Positions 34,605-42,832 of a DNA stretch of 64,000 bases are shown one piece after another. The notes under the pieces are model-generated. The model had not been told where the DNA came from and ran no database searches. It worked only from the letters and a program-made list of their open reading frames with translations. Each line of letters starts with the position of its first letter. The stretch's first letter is position 1. Made by a program: the position numbers and the translations under genes. Origin of the DNA: DATNBU01 sp964476185 (lineage in GTDB: Bacteria > Desulfobacterota > Binatia > UBA1149 > CAITLU01); NCBI GenBank assembly GCA_964476185.1, contig CAYYZO010000002.1, forward strand, positions 42,559 through 106,558. Reading direction: 5' to 3'.

Positions 34605-35330
34605 GTGGCGAGCGCTCTCCCCGAAGGTTACGTCGACTGCGATCGCGGGCGCTGGCGCGTCGTCGCCGCGCGCCTCGAGCTGGCCGAGATGTCGGCCCTG
34701 CTCGAGTCCGTGCGCGACGGCGCCGAGCCCGGCGAGGCGGTCGGCTCGGGCCGCGGCGGGGCGCGCCGGGTCGTGCTGCGCGGCGGGAAGATCGTATTCG
34801 TGCGGCCGTACCGCCGCGGCGGGCTCGTGCGCTGGTTCGTCCGCGACCGCTTCCTGCTGCGGCCGCCGCGTCCGTTGCGCGAGCTCGAGGCCACGGAGGC
34901 CGCGCGCGCGGCCGGCTGCAACGTGCCGATCGTGCACGCGGTCGCGGTCGAGGAGAGCGGCCCGTTCTACCGGGGCTGGATCGTCACCTCGGCCATCGAG
35001 GGCGCGCGCGCGTTCGTCGACGTGCTCGCCGCTGCCGCGGGGCCGGAGCGAGCCGAGCTGCTCCGGCAGGCGGCGCGCGCGATCGCGGGCCTCGCCGCGG
35101 CGGGTGTCAGCCACCCGGACCTGAACGGGCACAACCTGCTCGTCGACGCGGGCGGCCGCATCGCGATCATCGACTTCGATCGCGCGACCGTGGCCGAGCC
35201 CGGATCGTCGCGGCTGGCCGAGCGCGGCTTCGATCGGCTCTGGCGATCGCTGCAGAAGCTTCGACGGGAGCGCGGGTTCGCGCTCGAGGACGACGAGCGG
35301 CGCTGGCTCGAAGTCGGGCGGGCGGGATAG
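34605..35330 (+). CDS. KdkA/WaaP-family LPS kinase, probable Kdo kinase
   Basis: 241 residues from GTG. Protein-kinase-like fold with glycine loop region GSGRGGARRVVLRGGKIVFVRPYRRGG, the catalytic loop GVSHPDLNGHNLLVD (HxDLxxxN pattern) and the metal-binding IAIIDFDRAT (DFD). In KdkA the same positions read as DLNAHN and IDFDR. KdkA phosphorylates a single Kdo on lipid A, while WaaP phosphorylates core heptose. DLN and DFD favour KdkA. Setting near waaA, lpxK and ycaR-like genes agrees. Confidence 0.82.
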   Translation: MASALPEGYVDCDRGRWRVVAARLELAEMSALLESVRDGAEPGEAVGSGRGGARRVVLRGGKIVFVRPYRRGGLVRWFVRDRFLLRPPRPLRELEATEAARAAGCNVPIVHAVAVEESGPFYRGWIVTSAIEGARAFVDVLAAAAGPERAELLRQAARAIAGLAAAGVSHPDLNGHNLLVDAGGRIAIIDFDRATVAEPGSSRLAERGFDRLWRSLQKLRRERGFALEDDERRWLEVGRAG

Positions 35331-35450
35331 GATGCGCGCTCGCTCGCGCGACGGGTGTCGCGGACGGCCGGTCCGCGGCGACGCGCGCGGGCCGCGCAGC
35401 GCGCGGGACGACGACGGCAGCGACCGGGACAGGGCGAAGAACGGCGTTCG

Positions 35451-36323
35451 ATGAGAAGCATGACGGGATACGGCGCGGCGACGGGGCACGCGGGCAACTG
35501 CCGGCTCAGCGTCGAGGTGCGCTCGGTGAACCAGCGTTTCCTCGATCTGAAGCTGAACCTGCCGCGCGAGTACGGCCCCCACGAACCCGACCTGCGGCGC
35601 GTGATCTCGGCCGCGATCGAGCGGGGGCGGGTCGAGGTCCACGTCTCGCGCACGCTTCCTCCGCGCAGCGCCGGCATCGCGCTGCAGAAGGACGTCGCGG
35701 CGGCCTACATCCGCGGCTGGAAGCAGCTGCAGAAGGAATTCGGGCTCGAGGGGCCGCTCGACCTCTCGCTGCTGGCCTCGCGCGGCGACATCTTCGTAGC
35801 GGCCGAGCCCGCGGCCGACGTGGCGGTCGAGGTGGCCGAAGTCGGCAAGCTGCTCGCCAAGGCCCTGGCCGCGCACCGCAAGGAGCGCGAGCGCGAAGGC
35901 GCCCACCTGCGCCGCGACATGCAGGAGCGCGTCAAGCGCCTGCGGGCGACGTTGAAATCGCTCGAGAAGGCCGCCGCGTCCGTCGCGCCGCGCCTCAAGG
36001 CCAAGCTCGAGAAACGGCTCGCCGACCTGCTCGGCGGCGCGACCATCGATCCCGCGCGGCTCGTGCAGGAAGCGGCGCTGCTCGCCGACCGCTCGGACGT
36101 GCACGAGGAACTCGTGCGCCTCGGCAGCCACCTGGCCGCGCTCGACGAGCTCCTCCGATCCGGCGACTCGATCGCCAAGCGCGTCGACTTCGTGCTGCAG
36201 GAGGTCAACCGCGAGCTGAACACGATCGGGTCGAAGGCTTCCGACCTCGAGGTGACCAACCTCGTCGTCAGCGGCAAGGCCGACGTCGAACGTCTCCGGG
36301 AACAGATCCAGAATGTCGAGTGA
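35451..36323 (+). CDS. yicC: YicC-family endoribonuclease
   Basis: 290 residues, starting MRSMTGYGAA, the family's hallmark N-terminus. The N-terminal YicC_N domain has SVEVRSVNQRFLDLKLNLP and the C-terminal DUF1732 domain has DVHEELVRLGSHLAALDELL and RVDFVLQEVNRELNTIGSKA. E. coli YicC (RnaY-type) cleaves structured RNA. The gene precedes gmk, the common arrangement. ATG 35451 gives the expected start. Confidence 0.95.
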   Translation: MRSMTGYGAATGHAGNCRLSVEVRSVNQRFLDLKLNLPREYGPHEPDLRRVISAAIERGRVEVHVSRTLPPRSAGIALQKDVAAAYIRGWKQLQKEFGLEGPLDLSLLASRGDIFVAAEPAADVAVEVAEVGKLLAKALAAHRKEREREGAHLRRDMQERVKRLRATLKSLEKAAASVAPRLKAKLEKRLADLLGGATIDPARLVQEAALLADRSDVHEELVRLGSHLAALDELLRSGDSIAKRVDFVLQEVNRELNTIGSKASDLEVTNLVVSGKADVERLREQIQNVE

Positions 36324-36395
36324 CCCGTGGCGAGTCCTGGACCGGCCGTGGCCGGGCATCGAGCCGACTCCGCGGAAACGATTTCGAGCCCCCCG

Positions 36396-37046
36396 ATGAC
36401 CGCCCCCGGCCACCTGTTCATCGTTTCCGGCCCCTCCGGCGCCGGAAAGACCACGCTCTCGGACGCGGCGCGACGCTCGTTCCCCGACCTGCAGATGTCC
36501 GTTTCGTGCACGACCCGCACGCCGCGCGGCGGCGAGACGGACGGCGTCGAGTACCACTTCGTCAGCCGCGAGCGCTTCGACGAGATGGTCCGGCGCGGCG
36601 AACTGGCCGAGTGGGCCGAGGTGCACGGGCAGTGCTACGGCACGCCGCGCGCGCCGCTCGACGGCGCGCTGGCCGACGGACGGGACATCCTGCTCGACAT
36701 CGACGTGCAGGGGGCGGCCCAGCTGAGGACCGCGTATCCCGGCGCGGTCGCCGTGTTTCTCCTGCCGCCCGATCGCGGCACACTGGAGGCGCGGCTGCGC
36801 GGTCGCGGCACCGACAGCGAAGCGACCGTCCAGCGCCGCCTCGACAACGCCTGCCGCGAGATCCAGCGGGCCGTCGAGTACGACCACGTGATCGTGAACC
36901 GCGACCGGGAAGAAGCGATCGCCGAGTTCGAGGGCATCCTGCGCGACACGCGCGCCCTCGGGCGTTCGGGCGCGCGCCGCCGGCTCGACGGCAAGAGTCC
37001 CGGGGAACTCGCTGCGTTCCTCGGCTCGTTCGCGGTCGCGACTTGA
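36396..37046 (+). CDS. gmk: Guanylate kinase
   Basis: 216 residues from ATG 36396; GTG 36327 would add 23 unconserved residues and is less likely. P-loop IVSGPSGAGKTTLSDAA, GMP-binding SCTTRTPRGGETDGVEYHFVS, lid region and LLDIDVQGAAQL are all present. It converts GMP to GDP. rpoZ, which often follows gmk, is not here; rel/spoT comes next after 34 nt. Confidence 0.96.
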   Translation: MTAPGHLFIVSGPSGAGKTTLSDAARRSFPDLQMSVSCTTRTPRGGETDGVEYHFVSRERFDEMVRRGELAEWAEVHGQCYGTPRAPLDGALADGRDILLDIDVQGAAQLRTAYPGAVAVFLLPPDRGTLEARLRGRGTDSEATVQRRLDNACREIQRAVEYDHVIVNRDREEAIAEFEGILRDTRALGRSGARRRLDGKSPGELAAFLGSFAVAT

Positions 37047-37080
37047 AGCGGCGAAAGGCGGCCGGATCCCGGGAACGAAC

Positions 37081-39219
37081 GTGAACGTCCAGGACCTCAT
37101 CACCCGGATCAAGGAGTACGATCCCGGCGCCGACACCGCGCTGGTCGGCGAGGCCTACCGGTTCGCGGCGAGCATGCACGAGGGGCAGCGCCGCGCGTCG
37201 GGGGAGGCCTACGTGACCCATCCGCTGGCGGTCGCGTCGATCATCGCCGAGATGCGCCTCGACGTGCCGACGGTCGTGACGGGCCTCCTGCACGACGCGG
37301 TCGAGGACACCTCCGCGACCCTCGAGGACATCCGCGGGGGGTTCGGCGCCGAGGTCGCTTCCCTCGTCGACGGCGTCACGAAGATCACCCGGCTCGAGTC
37401 GCAGCCGTACGAGACGACGCAGGCCGAGAACCTTCGCAAGATGCTCGTCGCGAGCGCCAGGGACGTGCGCGTGCTGCTCGTCAAGCTCGCCGACCGCACC
37501 CACAACATCCGCACGCTGCAGCACCTCGCCGAGGCCAAGCGCGCGCGCATCGCTTCCGAGACGCTCGACCTCTACGCGCCGCTCGCGAACCGGCTCGGCA
37601 TCAACTGGATCAAGCAGGAGCTCGAGGACCAGTCCTTCCGCATCCTGCACCCCGACCGCTACGAGGAGATCCGCGAGCGCCTGTCGCTGCAGAAGCTCGA
37701 GCGGGAAGGCTACGTGAAGGAGGCGAGCGGGCTGATCGCCAAGCGGCTCGAGGCCGCCGGCATCGAGGCGGCGGTCACCGGCCGCACCAAGGGCGCCTAC
37801 TCGATCTGGAAGAAGATGAGCGACCAGGGCCTGCGCATCGACGACGTCTACGACGTGGTCGGGTTCCGCGCCCTCGTCGGGAACGACCGCGAGTGCTACG
37901 AGGCGCTCGGCGTGATGCACATGTACTGGAGCCCGGTGCCGGGGCGGTTCCGCGACTACGTCGCGCTGCCGAAGGCCAACGGCTACCAGTCGCTGCACAC
38001 GACGCTGATCGGGGTCTACGGCGAGCGGCTGGAACTGCAGGTCCGCACGCACGACATGCACAGCGTGGCGGAGTACGGCGTCGCGGCGCACTGGCGCTAC
38101 AAGAGCGCCAACGACACGGAGCAGACCGAGTCGGAGCGCTACGCCTGGCTCAAGCAGATCCTCGAGTGGCAGCAGCACTTCGACGACCCGCGCGAGTTCC
38201 TGTCGTCGATCAAGGACGACCTGTTCGGCGAGGACGTCTACGTCTTCACCCCGAAGGGCGAGAGCCTGACGTTCCGCAAGGGCGACACCGCGCTCGACTT
38301 CGCCTACCGCATCCACTCCGAGGTCGGCAACCACGCCGCCGGCGCGCGCGTGAACGGCAAGGTCGTCCCGCTTCGCTACGTGATGCAGCAGGGCGACACC
38401 GTCGAGGTCGTCACGACCGAGAACGGCATGCCGTCGCGCGACTGGCTGAAGTTCGTGCGCTCGCCGCGGGCCCGCGAGCGCATCGTCTCGTTCATCCGCG
38501 CCGAGGAGCGCAAGAAGGCCGTCGCGCTCGGGCGCGAGCTGCTCGAGCGCGACCTCGGCCTCTACGACCTCGACATCGCGACGCTGCAGTCGGACGACCG
38601 CTTCGAGCGCGTGTTGACGCAGTTCGCCCGCAAGGACGAGGAGGCGCTGCTCGAGGCCGTCGGCTACGGCCGCGTCACGGGCAAGCAGGTGCTGTCGTTC
38701 CTGCTGCCCGACGAGACGATCGAGCTCGAGCGGCCGCGCCGCAGCCTGCGCACGCTGTTCGGGCTGCTCGGGCGCACGCCTCGCCCGCTCGTCATGGCGC
38801 AGAACCTCGACCCGGCGATGGTGCGCTTCGCGAAGTGCTGCGAGCCGCTGGCCGGCGAGGACATCGTCGGCTTCCTGACGCGCGGCCGGGGAGTGACCGT
38901 GCATTCGAAGGCGTGCCCGCGCCTGGCCGACGCCGAGCGCGAGCGCCTGGTCTCGGTGAGCTGGCAGAAGGGCGCGTCCGCGCTGCGCCCGGTGCGCCTC
39001 GAGGTCGTCTCGCGCGACCGGCCGCGCCTGCTCGCCGACATGACGCAGGCGATCGCCGCGGCCAGCGTCAACATCGAGCGCGCGCACGTTCGCACGATCG
39101 GCACGAAGGCGATGAACACGTTCGAGGTCACGCTCTCGAGCGTCGAGGACCTCGGCCGCGTGATGCGCAACCTGCGCCGGCTGGCCGGCGTGAAGGAAGT
39201 CCGGCGCGTGATCGGCTAG
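37081..39219 (+). CDS. spoT: Bifunctional (p)ppGpp synthetase/hydrolase Rel/SpoT
   Basis: 712 residues from GTG. The HD hydrolase domain has YVTHPLAVASIIAEM and GLLHDAVEDT (H71, D72). The synthetase domain has TKGAYSIWKKM, DVYDVVGFRALV and LQVRTHDMHSVAEYGVAAHW. TGS (VYVFTPKGESLTFRKGDTALDFAY) and ACT (LLADMTQAIAAASVNIERAHV) domains follow. Both catalytic sites look complete, so it should make and degrade (p)ppGpp. Position after gmk ties GDP/GTP supply and alarmone control together. Confidence 0.97.
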   Translation: MNVQDLITRIKEYDPGADTALVGEAYRFAASMHEGQRRASGEAYVTHPLAVASIIAEMRLDVPTVVTGLLHDAVEDTSATLEDIRGGFGAEVASLVDGVTKITRLESQPYETTQAENLRKMLVASARDVRVLLVKLADRTHNIRTLQHLAEAKRARIASETLDLYAPLANRLGINWIKQELEDQSFRILHPDRYEEIRERLSLQKLEREGYVKEASGLIAKRLEAAGIEAAVTGRTKGAYSIWKKMSDQGLRIDDVYDVVGFRALVGNDRECYEALGVMHMYWSPVPGRFRDYVALPKANGYQSLHTTLIGVYGERLELQVRTHDMHSVAEYGVAAHWRYKSANDTEQTESERYAWLKQILEWQQHFDDPREFLSSIKDDLFGEDVYVFTPKGESLTFRKGDTALDFAYRIHSEVGNHAAGARVNGKVVPLRYVMQQGDTVEVVTTENGMPSRDWLKFVRSPRARERIVSFIRAEERKKAVALGRELLERDLGLYDLDIATLQSDDRFERVLTQFARKDEEALLEAVGYGRVTGKQVLSFLLPDETIELERPRRSLRTLFGLLGRTPRPLVMAQNLDPAMVRFAKCCEPLAGEDIVGFLTRGRGVTVHSKACPRLADAERERLVSVSWQKGASALRPVRLEVVSRDRPRLLADMTQAIAAASVNIERAHVRTIGTKAMNTFEVTLSSVEDLGRVMRNLRRLAGVKEVRRVIG

Positions 39220-39368
39220 GGCGGGTCTGCGCGGGAACGGGGAACCCGCGAGTCCCGACGGCCGCTTGCCGTGCGGACGCGGATTTCAGGAGCACGGGGT
39301 CTCGCCGCTCCCGGAGTCGCCCGGGCAGCGTGGTGTTCTCGAACGAAGCGACGATGGAGCAGGGGATC

Positions 39369-39752
39369 ATGGCAAAGCAGGTCGTATCGACGGATCGGGC
39401 GCCGGGCGCCATCGGACCGTACTCCCAGGCGATCCTCGCAGGCGGGACGCTCTGGTGCAGCGGGCAGATCGGGCTCGATCCGGCCACCGGCCGGCTCGCG
39501 CCGGACGGCTTCGAGGCCGAAGCGCGGCAGGTGCTGCGCAACCTCGAGGCGGTGGTGGCGGCGGCGGGGATGACGATGGGCGACGTCGTCCGCCTGACGG
39601 TCTACCTCGTGGACCTCGGCGATTTCCCGAAGCTGAACGAGATCTTCGCCGAGACGCTCCCGCCGCCGTATCCGGCGCGCGCGACCGTGCAGGTGGCGGC
39701 GCTCCCGCGAAGCGCCCGGGTCGAGATCGACCTCGTCGCGACGAAGTCGTAG
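39369..39752 (+). CDS. ridA: RidA-family enamine/imine deaminase
   Basis: 127 residues from ATG 39369; ATG 39354 would add five residues. Conserved GPYSQAILAGGTLWCSGQIGLDP, NLEAVVAAAG, VRLTVYLVDLGDFPKLNEIF and YPARATVQVAALPRSARVEIDLVA, including the substrate-binding Arg. RidA proteins hydrolyse reactive enamines formed by PLP enzymes. It is the last gene of this + strand run; the next gene converges from the minus strand. Confidence 0.95.
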   Translation: MAKQVVSTDRAPGAIGPYSQAILAGGTLWCSGQIGLDPATGRLAPDGFEAEARQVLRNLEAVVAAAGMTMGDVVRLTVYLVDLGDFPKLNEIFAETLPPPYPARATVQVAALPRSARVEIDLVATKS

Positions 39753-39792
39753 AGCTTGCCGCGAGGCCGGGCGCACGGCGTTGTGGCGGCGC

Positions 39793-39876
39793 GCGTTGCG
39801 CCACTGCGTTGCCCGGCGTGCGATGCGTCGGCGTGCGCGTCGGCGTGCGTTGCGCCGCAGCGTCGCCCGGCGTGCG
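39793..39876. repeat. Two 30-bp direct repeats in a convergent intergenic gap
   Basis: Copies at 39793-39822 and 39847-39876 share 27 of 30 bases. They flank a 10-bp unit (GCGTCGGCGT) that is itself repeated at 39824-39833 and 39836-39845. The block fills the gap between ridA and the convergent regulator gene. No terminator hairpin with a T run is visible here. Confidence 0.7.
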
Positions 39877-39877
39877 T

Positions 39878-40756
39878 TCAGCCAAGTGCGGCGACCAGGC
39901 CGCGCGCGAACGCCTGCATCTCCCGCATGCTTGACAGGAGTTCCACGCCGACCGGCGCGGACGACGGGGAGAGTCCCCGGCCTCCCGCCACGATCCGGCC
40001 GCGAAACGCGGCGCCCGCGTGTTCGCGGGCGGGGGCTTGCGCGAGCAGGCGCACCAGCTCGACGACTTCGTCTCCGCCGATGCTCGCCGTGTGCCAGACG
40101 AGGACCGGGTCGTACTCGCGCACGGCGAGGACTTTCGTCGCGAGCGGAGTTCGCGGGCCGAGGTTCACGTCGCGAAAGCCGATCTCGGCCAGCGAGGCGG
40201 CGCACATCAGGCTCGGCAGCAGGTAGGGATCCTCCGGCCCCGCGGAGCCGACGGCGACGGGCGCGCCGTCGGCCGCCGGCGGCAGCGCGGCGCGCATCGT
40301 GCCGAGCGCGTGCAGGCAGGTGTCGGTCGCCCGATGCTCGACGAGGATGCCCTTCTCGTCGTGCTGCCAGATCTCGCCGATGGTCTCGAGGGCGGCGCGG
40401 ATCGGGCCGTCGCAGAGCGACGCGATCGATTCGCCGCCGAGGAACGCGGACAGGAGCAGGCTGAGGGAGCGACGCTGGTCGTCCGCCAGGAAGGCTCCGT
40501 GCAGCGCGGCGGCCCGAACCGGTTCGGAAAGGGAGGCGTCGTCCGTTCGCACGTCGACGAGCGAGAGCAGGTCGGGGCGCGCCGGGACGGTGCAGCGCGA
40601 GCGGGCGAAGCGGAGCACCTCGGTGCGGTCGATGCGGCGATGGCCGCCCGCCGTGAGCCGGGCGGCCAGCTCCCCGTTGTCGACCCATCGTTTGACCGAC
40701 GATTCGCTGACCCCGAGGGCGTCGGCGACTTCGCGGGGACTCAGAAGCGATTGCAC
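39878..40756 (-). CDS. CarH/LitR-like MerR-type regulator with altered B12-binding site
   Basis: 292 residues from GTG 40756, with AAGGA just upstream. An N-terminal HTH (LSPREVADALGVSESSVKRWV) is followed by a CarH-type helical bundle containing W130-x9-E140-H141, the light-sensor motif. A Rossmann-like domain comes next. CarH proteins bind adenosylcobalamin through a His in ExHxxG. Here that stretch reads GPEDPYLLPS with Pro177 where the His should be, so lower-ligand binding is probably lost. It is divergent from folE, a typical light-regulon gene. It may still bind cobalamin base-off, or have lost light sensing. Confidence 0.85.
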   Translation of the reverse strand: MQSLLSPREVADALGVSESSVKRWVDNGELAARLTAGGHRRIDRTEVLRFARSRCTVPARPDLLSLVDVRTDDASLSEPVRAAALHGAFLADDQRRSLSLLLSAFLGGESIASLCDGPIRAALETIGEIWQHDEKGILVEHRATDTCLHALGTMRAALPPAADGAPVAVGSAGPEDPYLLPSLMCAASLAEIGFRDVNLGPRTPLATKVLAVREYDPVLVWHTASIGGDEVVELVRLLAQAPAREHAGAAFRGRIVAGGRGLSPSSAPVGVELLSSMREMQAFARGLVAALG

Positions 40757-40766
40757 GATTCCTTGA

Positions 40767-40784
40767 TGAACGATTTGGACGAAA
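40767..40784 (+). promoter_or_regulatory. Candidate operator, copy A (regulator side)
   Basis: TGAACGATT followed directly by TGGACGAAA, a 9-bp period direct repeat, starts 11 nt before the regulator start codon. A third TGCACGATT lies at 40752-40760. The first 15 bases match copy B except one. Placement suggests autoregulation by the CarH-like protein. Confidence 0.5.
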
Positions 40785-40919
40785 CAATCAACCGGGTCAT
40801 GCGGCCCGCTTGGGGGGCTCGGGCGGAGGATTAGCCGGAGTGTTCGGAGAAAAAATGTGGAAAAATGGGTCCGGGTCCGGTTGCCCGATCGCCTGGAAGC
40901 AGGTAGTGGAGAACACGAC

Positions 40920-40937
40920 TGAACGATTTGAACGTTT
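40920..40937 (+). promoter_or_regulatory. Candidate operator, copy B (folE side)
   Basis: TGAACGATT followed by TGAACGTTT, again with a 9-bp period, ends 6 nt before the folE ribosome site (TGGAGGT, 40944-40950). Fifteen bases match copy A with one difference, 153 nt apart in the same orientation. Tandem direct repeats fit the way CarH-type tetramers bind DNA (11-bp repeats in Thermus). Confidence 0.5.
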
Positions 40938-40956
40938 AAAGACTGGAGGTACCCCC

Positions 40957-41625
40957 ATGACCATTGCCGCCGAACCGTGCCGCGTGAACGTCCAGACAGC
41001 GCCCCCGCTGTCCGAACCGAACCTTCGCGTGGCCTCGCCCTCCGAATCCCCGGTCGACCTCGGGCGCATCGAGCGGGCCGTACGCGAGATCCTCGCGGCG
41101 GTCGGCGAGGACCCGGACCGGGAAGGACTCCTCGAGACCCCGGCGCGGGTCGCCCGGGCCTATGCCGAGTTGCTGTCGGGCCTGCGGGACGACGCAGGCC
41201 GGCATCTCTCCCGCGTCTTCGGGCACGAGTCGCCGGGCGACGACCTCGTCGTCGTGCGCGACATCGACTTCCAGAGCATGTGCGAGCACCATCTGCTGCC
41301 GTTCCGCGGCAAGGCGCACGTCGCGTACCTGCCGGCGGACGGCAAGGTGGTGGGCCTCAGCAAGATCGCGCGCACCGTCGACGTGTTCGCGCGCCGCCCG
41401 CAGCTGCAGGAGAGGCTGACGGCGAACGTCGCCGACGCCATCGCCGAGCACCTCGGCGCGCGCGGCGTCGCCGTCGTGGTCACGGCCGAGCACCTCTGCA
41501 TGCAGCTGCGCGGCGCGCGCAAGCAGCAGGCGGACATGGTCACGAGCGCGTTCCGGGGCGCGCTCGCCGACGACGAGGCGCTGCATCGCCGCGCGATGCT
41601 GCTGTTGTCGGGGGCTTCGTTCTGA
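40957..41625 (+). CDS. folE: GTP cyclohydrolase I
   Basis: 222 residues from ATG 40957 with TGGAGGT 6 nt upstream. After a 30-residue non-conserved N-terminus come DREGLLETPARVARAY, zinc-site SMCEHHLLPF and EHLCMQLRGARKQ (Cys, His, Cys ligands), and VVGLSKIARTVDVFARRPQLQERL. It makes dihydroneopterin triphosphate for folate or other pterins. Extra folE copies are recurrent members of LitR/CarH light regulons, perhaps to supply photolyase pterin cofactor. Here it sits opposite a CarH-like regulator. Confidence 0.96.
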   Translation: MTIAAEPCRVNVQTAPPLSEPNLRVASPSESPVDLGRIERAVREILAAVGEDPDREGLLETPARVARAYAELLSGLRDDAGRHLSRVFGHESPGDDLVVVRDIDFQSMCEHHLLPFRGKAHVAYLPADGKVVGLSKIARTVDVFARRPQLQERLTANVADAIAEHLGARGVAVVVTAEHLCMQLRGARKQQADMVTSAFRGALADDEALHRRAMLLLSGASF

Positions 41626-41718
41626 TGGCGCGGCGACCAGCCGACGGGGCGGCCCGGCGCCCGTTCGCGTGCGGGAACCCGGCGGTCCGCGACCGTCGAG
41701 ATTTCGGGAGGTGAAGAG

Positions 41719-42291
41719 ATGAGGACGATTCGATGTTCCGCTCCGTTCGCCGTCGTCGCGGCGCTCGTGGCGACGCTGGCCGGCGCCTCCGGCGCGCGCG
41801 CGGACCTGCTCGCCGCAGGCGCCGCGTTCCCCGCCTGGGAACTGCCGGACCAGGCTTCGACGACGGTTCGATCGCAGGATCTCGCCGGCAAGACGTACCT
41901 GCTCTGGTTCTATCCGAAGGCCCGAACGCCGGGCTGCACGCGCGAAGCCCAGGCGCTTCGCGACGAGCACGCGAAGCTCGTCGCCGCCGGAGTGACCGTC
42001 CTCGGCGTGTCGTTCGACGCTCCCGAGGCGAACGCCGAGTTCGTGCTGGAGGAATCGCTGCCGTTCCGGCTGCTCTCGGACCGGGAGCGCACGCTCGCGG
42101 TCGCCGTCGGCGCGGCGTCGTCGAAGTCCGCGTTCTTCGCGAAGCGGATCTCGTATCTCGTCGGTCCCGACGCAACGGTCCGAAAGGCCTACGCCGACGT
42201 GGACCCGGCCACGCACGCCGCCGAGGTGCTCGCCGACGTGGCGGGTCCGGCGGCCGCGCCCGCAGCGGTGGAGCACGACGATGCGCACTGA
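41719..42291 (+). CDS. Exported peroxiredoxin (Bcp/AhpC-TSA family)
   Basis: 190 residues with a signal peptide (cleavage near GARA-DLL). Thioredoxin fold with AAFPAWELPDQASTT, LLWFYPKARTPGCTREA (peroxidatic C73) and VLGVSFDAPEANAEFV. No obvious resolving Cys is present, so it is probably a 1-Cys or thiol-dependent Bcp type. It should reduce peroxides in the periplasm, consistent with photooxidative stress. It is followed by the lipocalin with an 11-nt overlap. Confidence 0.9.
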   Translation: MRTIRCSAPFAVVAALVATLAGASGARADLLAAGAAFPAWELPDQASTTVRSQDLAGKTYLLWFYPKARTPGCTREAQALRDEHAKLVAAGVTVLGVSFDAPEANAEFVLEESLPFRLLSDRERTLAVAVGAASSKSAFFAKRISYLVGPDATVRKAYADVDPATHAAEVLADVAGPAAAPAAVEHDDAH

Positions 42292-42832
42292 CGGCCTGGA
42301 CCGCCTGATGTCGTGCGCGCTCGCGGCGGCGCTCGCCGGCCTGGTCGGTTGCTCCGCTTCGCGACCGCCGATGCCGGTCGTGAAGCACGTCGACCTCGAA
42401 CGCTTCATGGGAGACTGGTACGTGATCGCGAACATCCCGACGTCGTTCGAGGAGGGGGCGCACAATGCCGTGGAGTCGTACCGCCTCGACGACGACGGCT
42501 CGATCGCGACGACGTTCACGTTCCGGGCGGGAGCCTTCGACGGCGAGGCGAAGCGCTTCGAGCCGCGCGGGTTCGTCCTCGACCGGGAGACCAACGCGCT
42601 TTGGGGCATGCAGTTCGTCTGGCCCGTCCGGGCCGACTACCGCATCGTCCACCTCGCGAGCGACTACTCGCGCACGATCGTCGCGCGTCGCAAGCGCGAC
42701 TTCGTCTGGATCATGGCGCGCACGCCGCAGATCCCCGACGCGGACCTCGAGGAACTCGTGCGCCGCGCCGGGGAACTCGGATACGACACGTCGCGGATCC
42801 GGAAAGTGCCGCAACGGTGGCCGGCGCCATGA
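42281..42832 (+). CDS. blc: Outer-membrane lipocalin (Blc-like lipoprotein)
   Basis: 183 residues. Lipoprotein signal with LVGC lipobox (C24). Mature protein has the lipocalin GDWYVIANIPTSFEEGAHNAVESY motif, ALWGMQFVWPVRADYRIVHL and YSRTIVARRKRDFVWIMARTPQI, as in bacterial Blc. Blc binds lysophospholipids and is a membrane stress protein; homologues recur in light/oxidative-stress regulons. It overlaps the peroxiredoxin gene and the next gene (ATGA). Confidence 0.93.
   Translation: MRTDGLDRLMSCALAAALAGLVGCSASRPPMPVVKHVDLERFMGDWYVIANIPTSFEEGAHNAVESYRLDDDGSIATTFTFRAGAFDGEAKRFEPRGFVLDRETNALWGMQFVWPVRADYRIVHLASDYSRTIVARRKRDFVWIMARTPQIPDADLEELVRRAGELGYDTSRIRKVPQRWPAP

Noticed and set aside
36327..36395. 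GTG start extending guanylate kinase by 23 residues
   Set aside because: The extra residues are not similar to the family and ATG 36396 gives the usual length.
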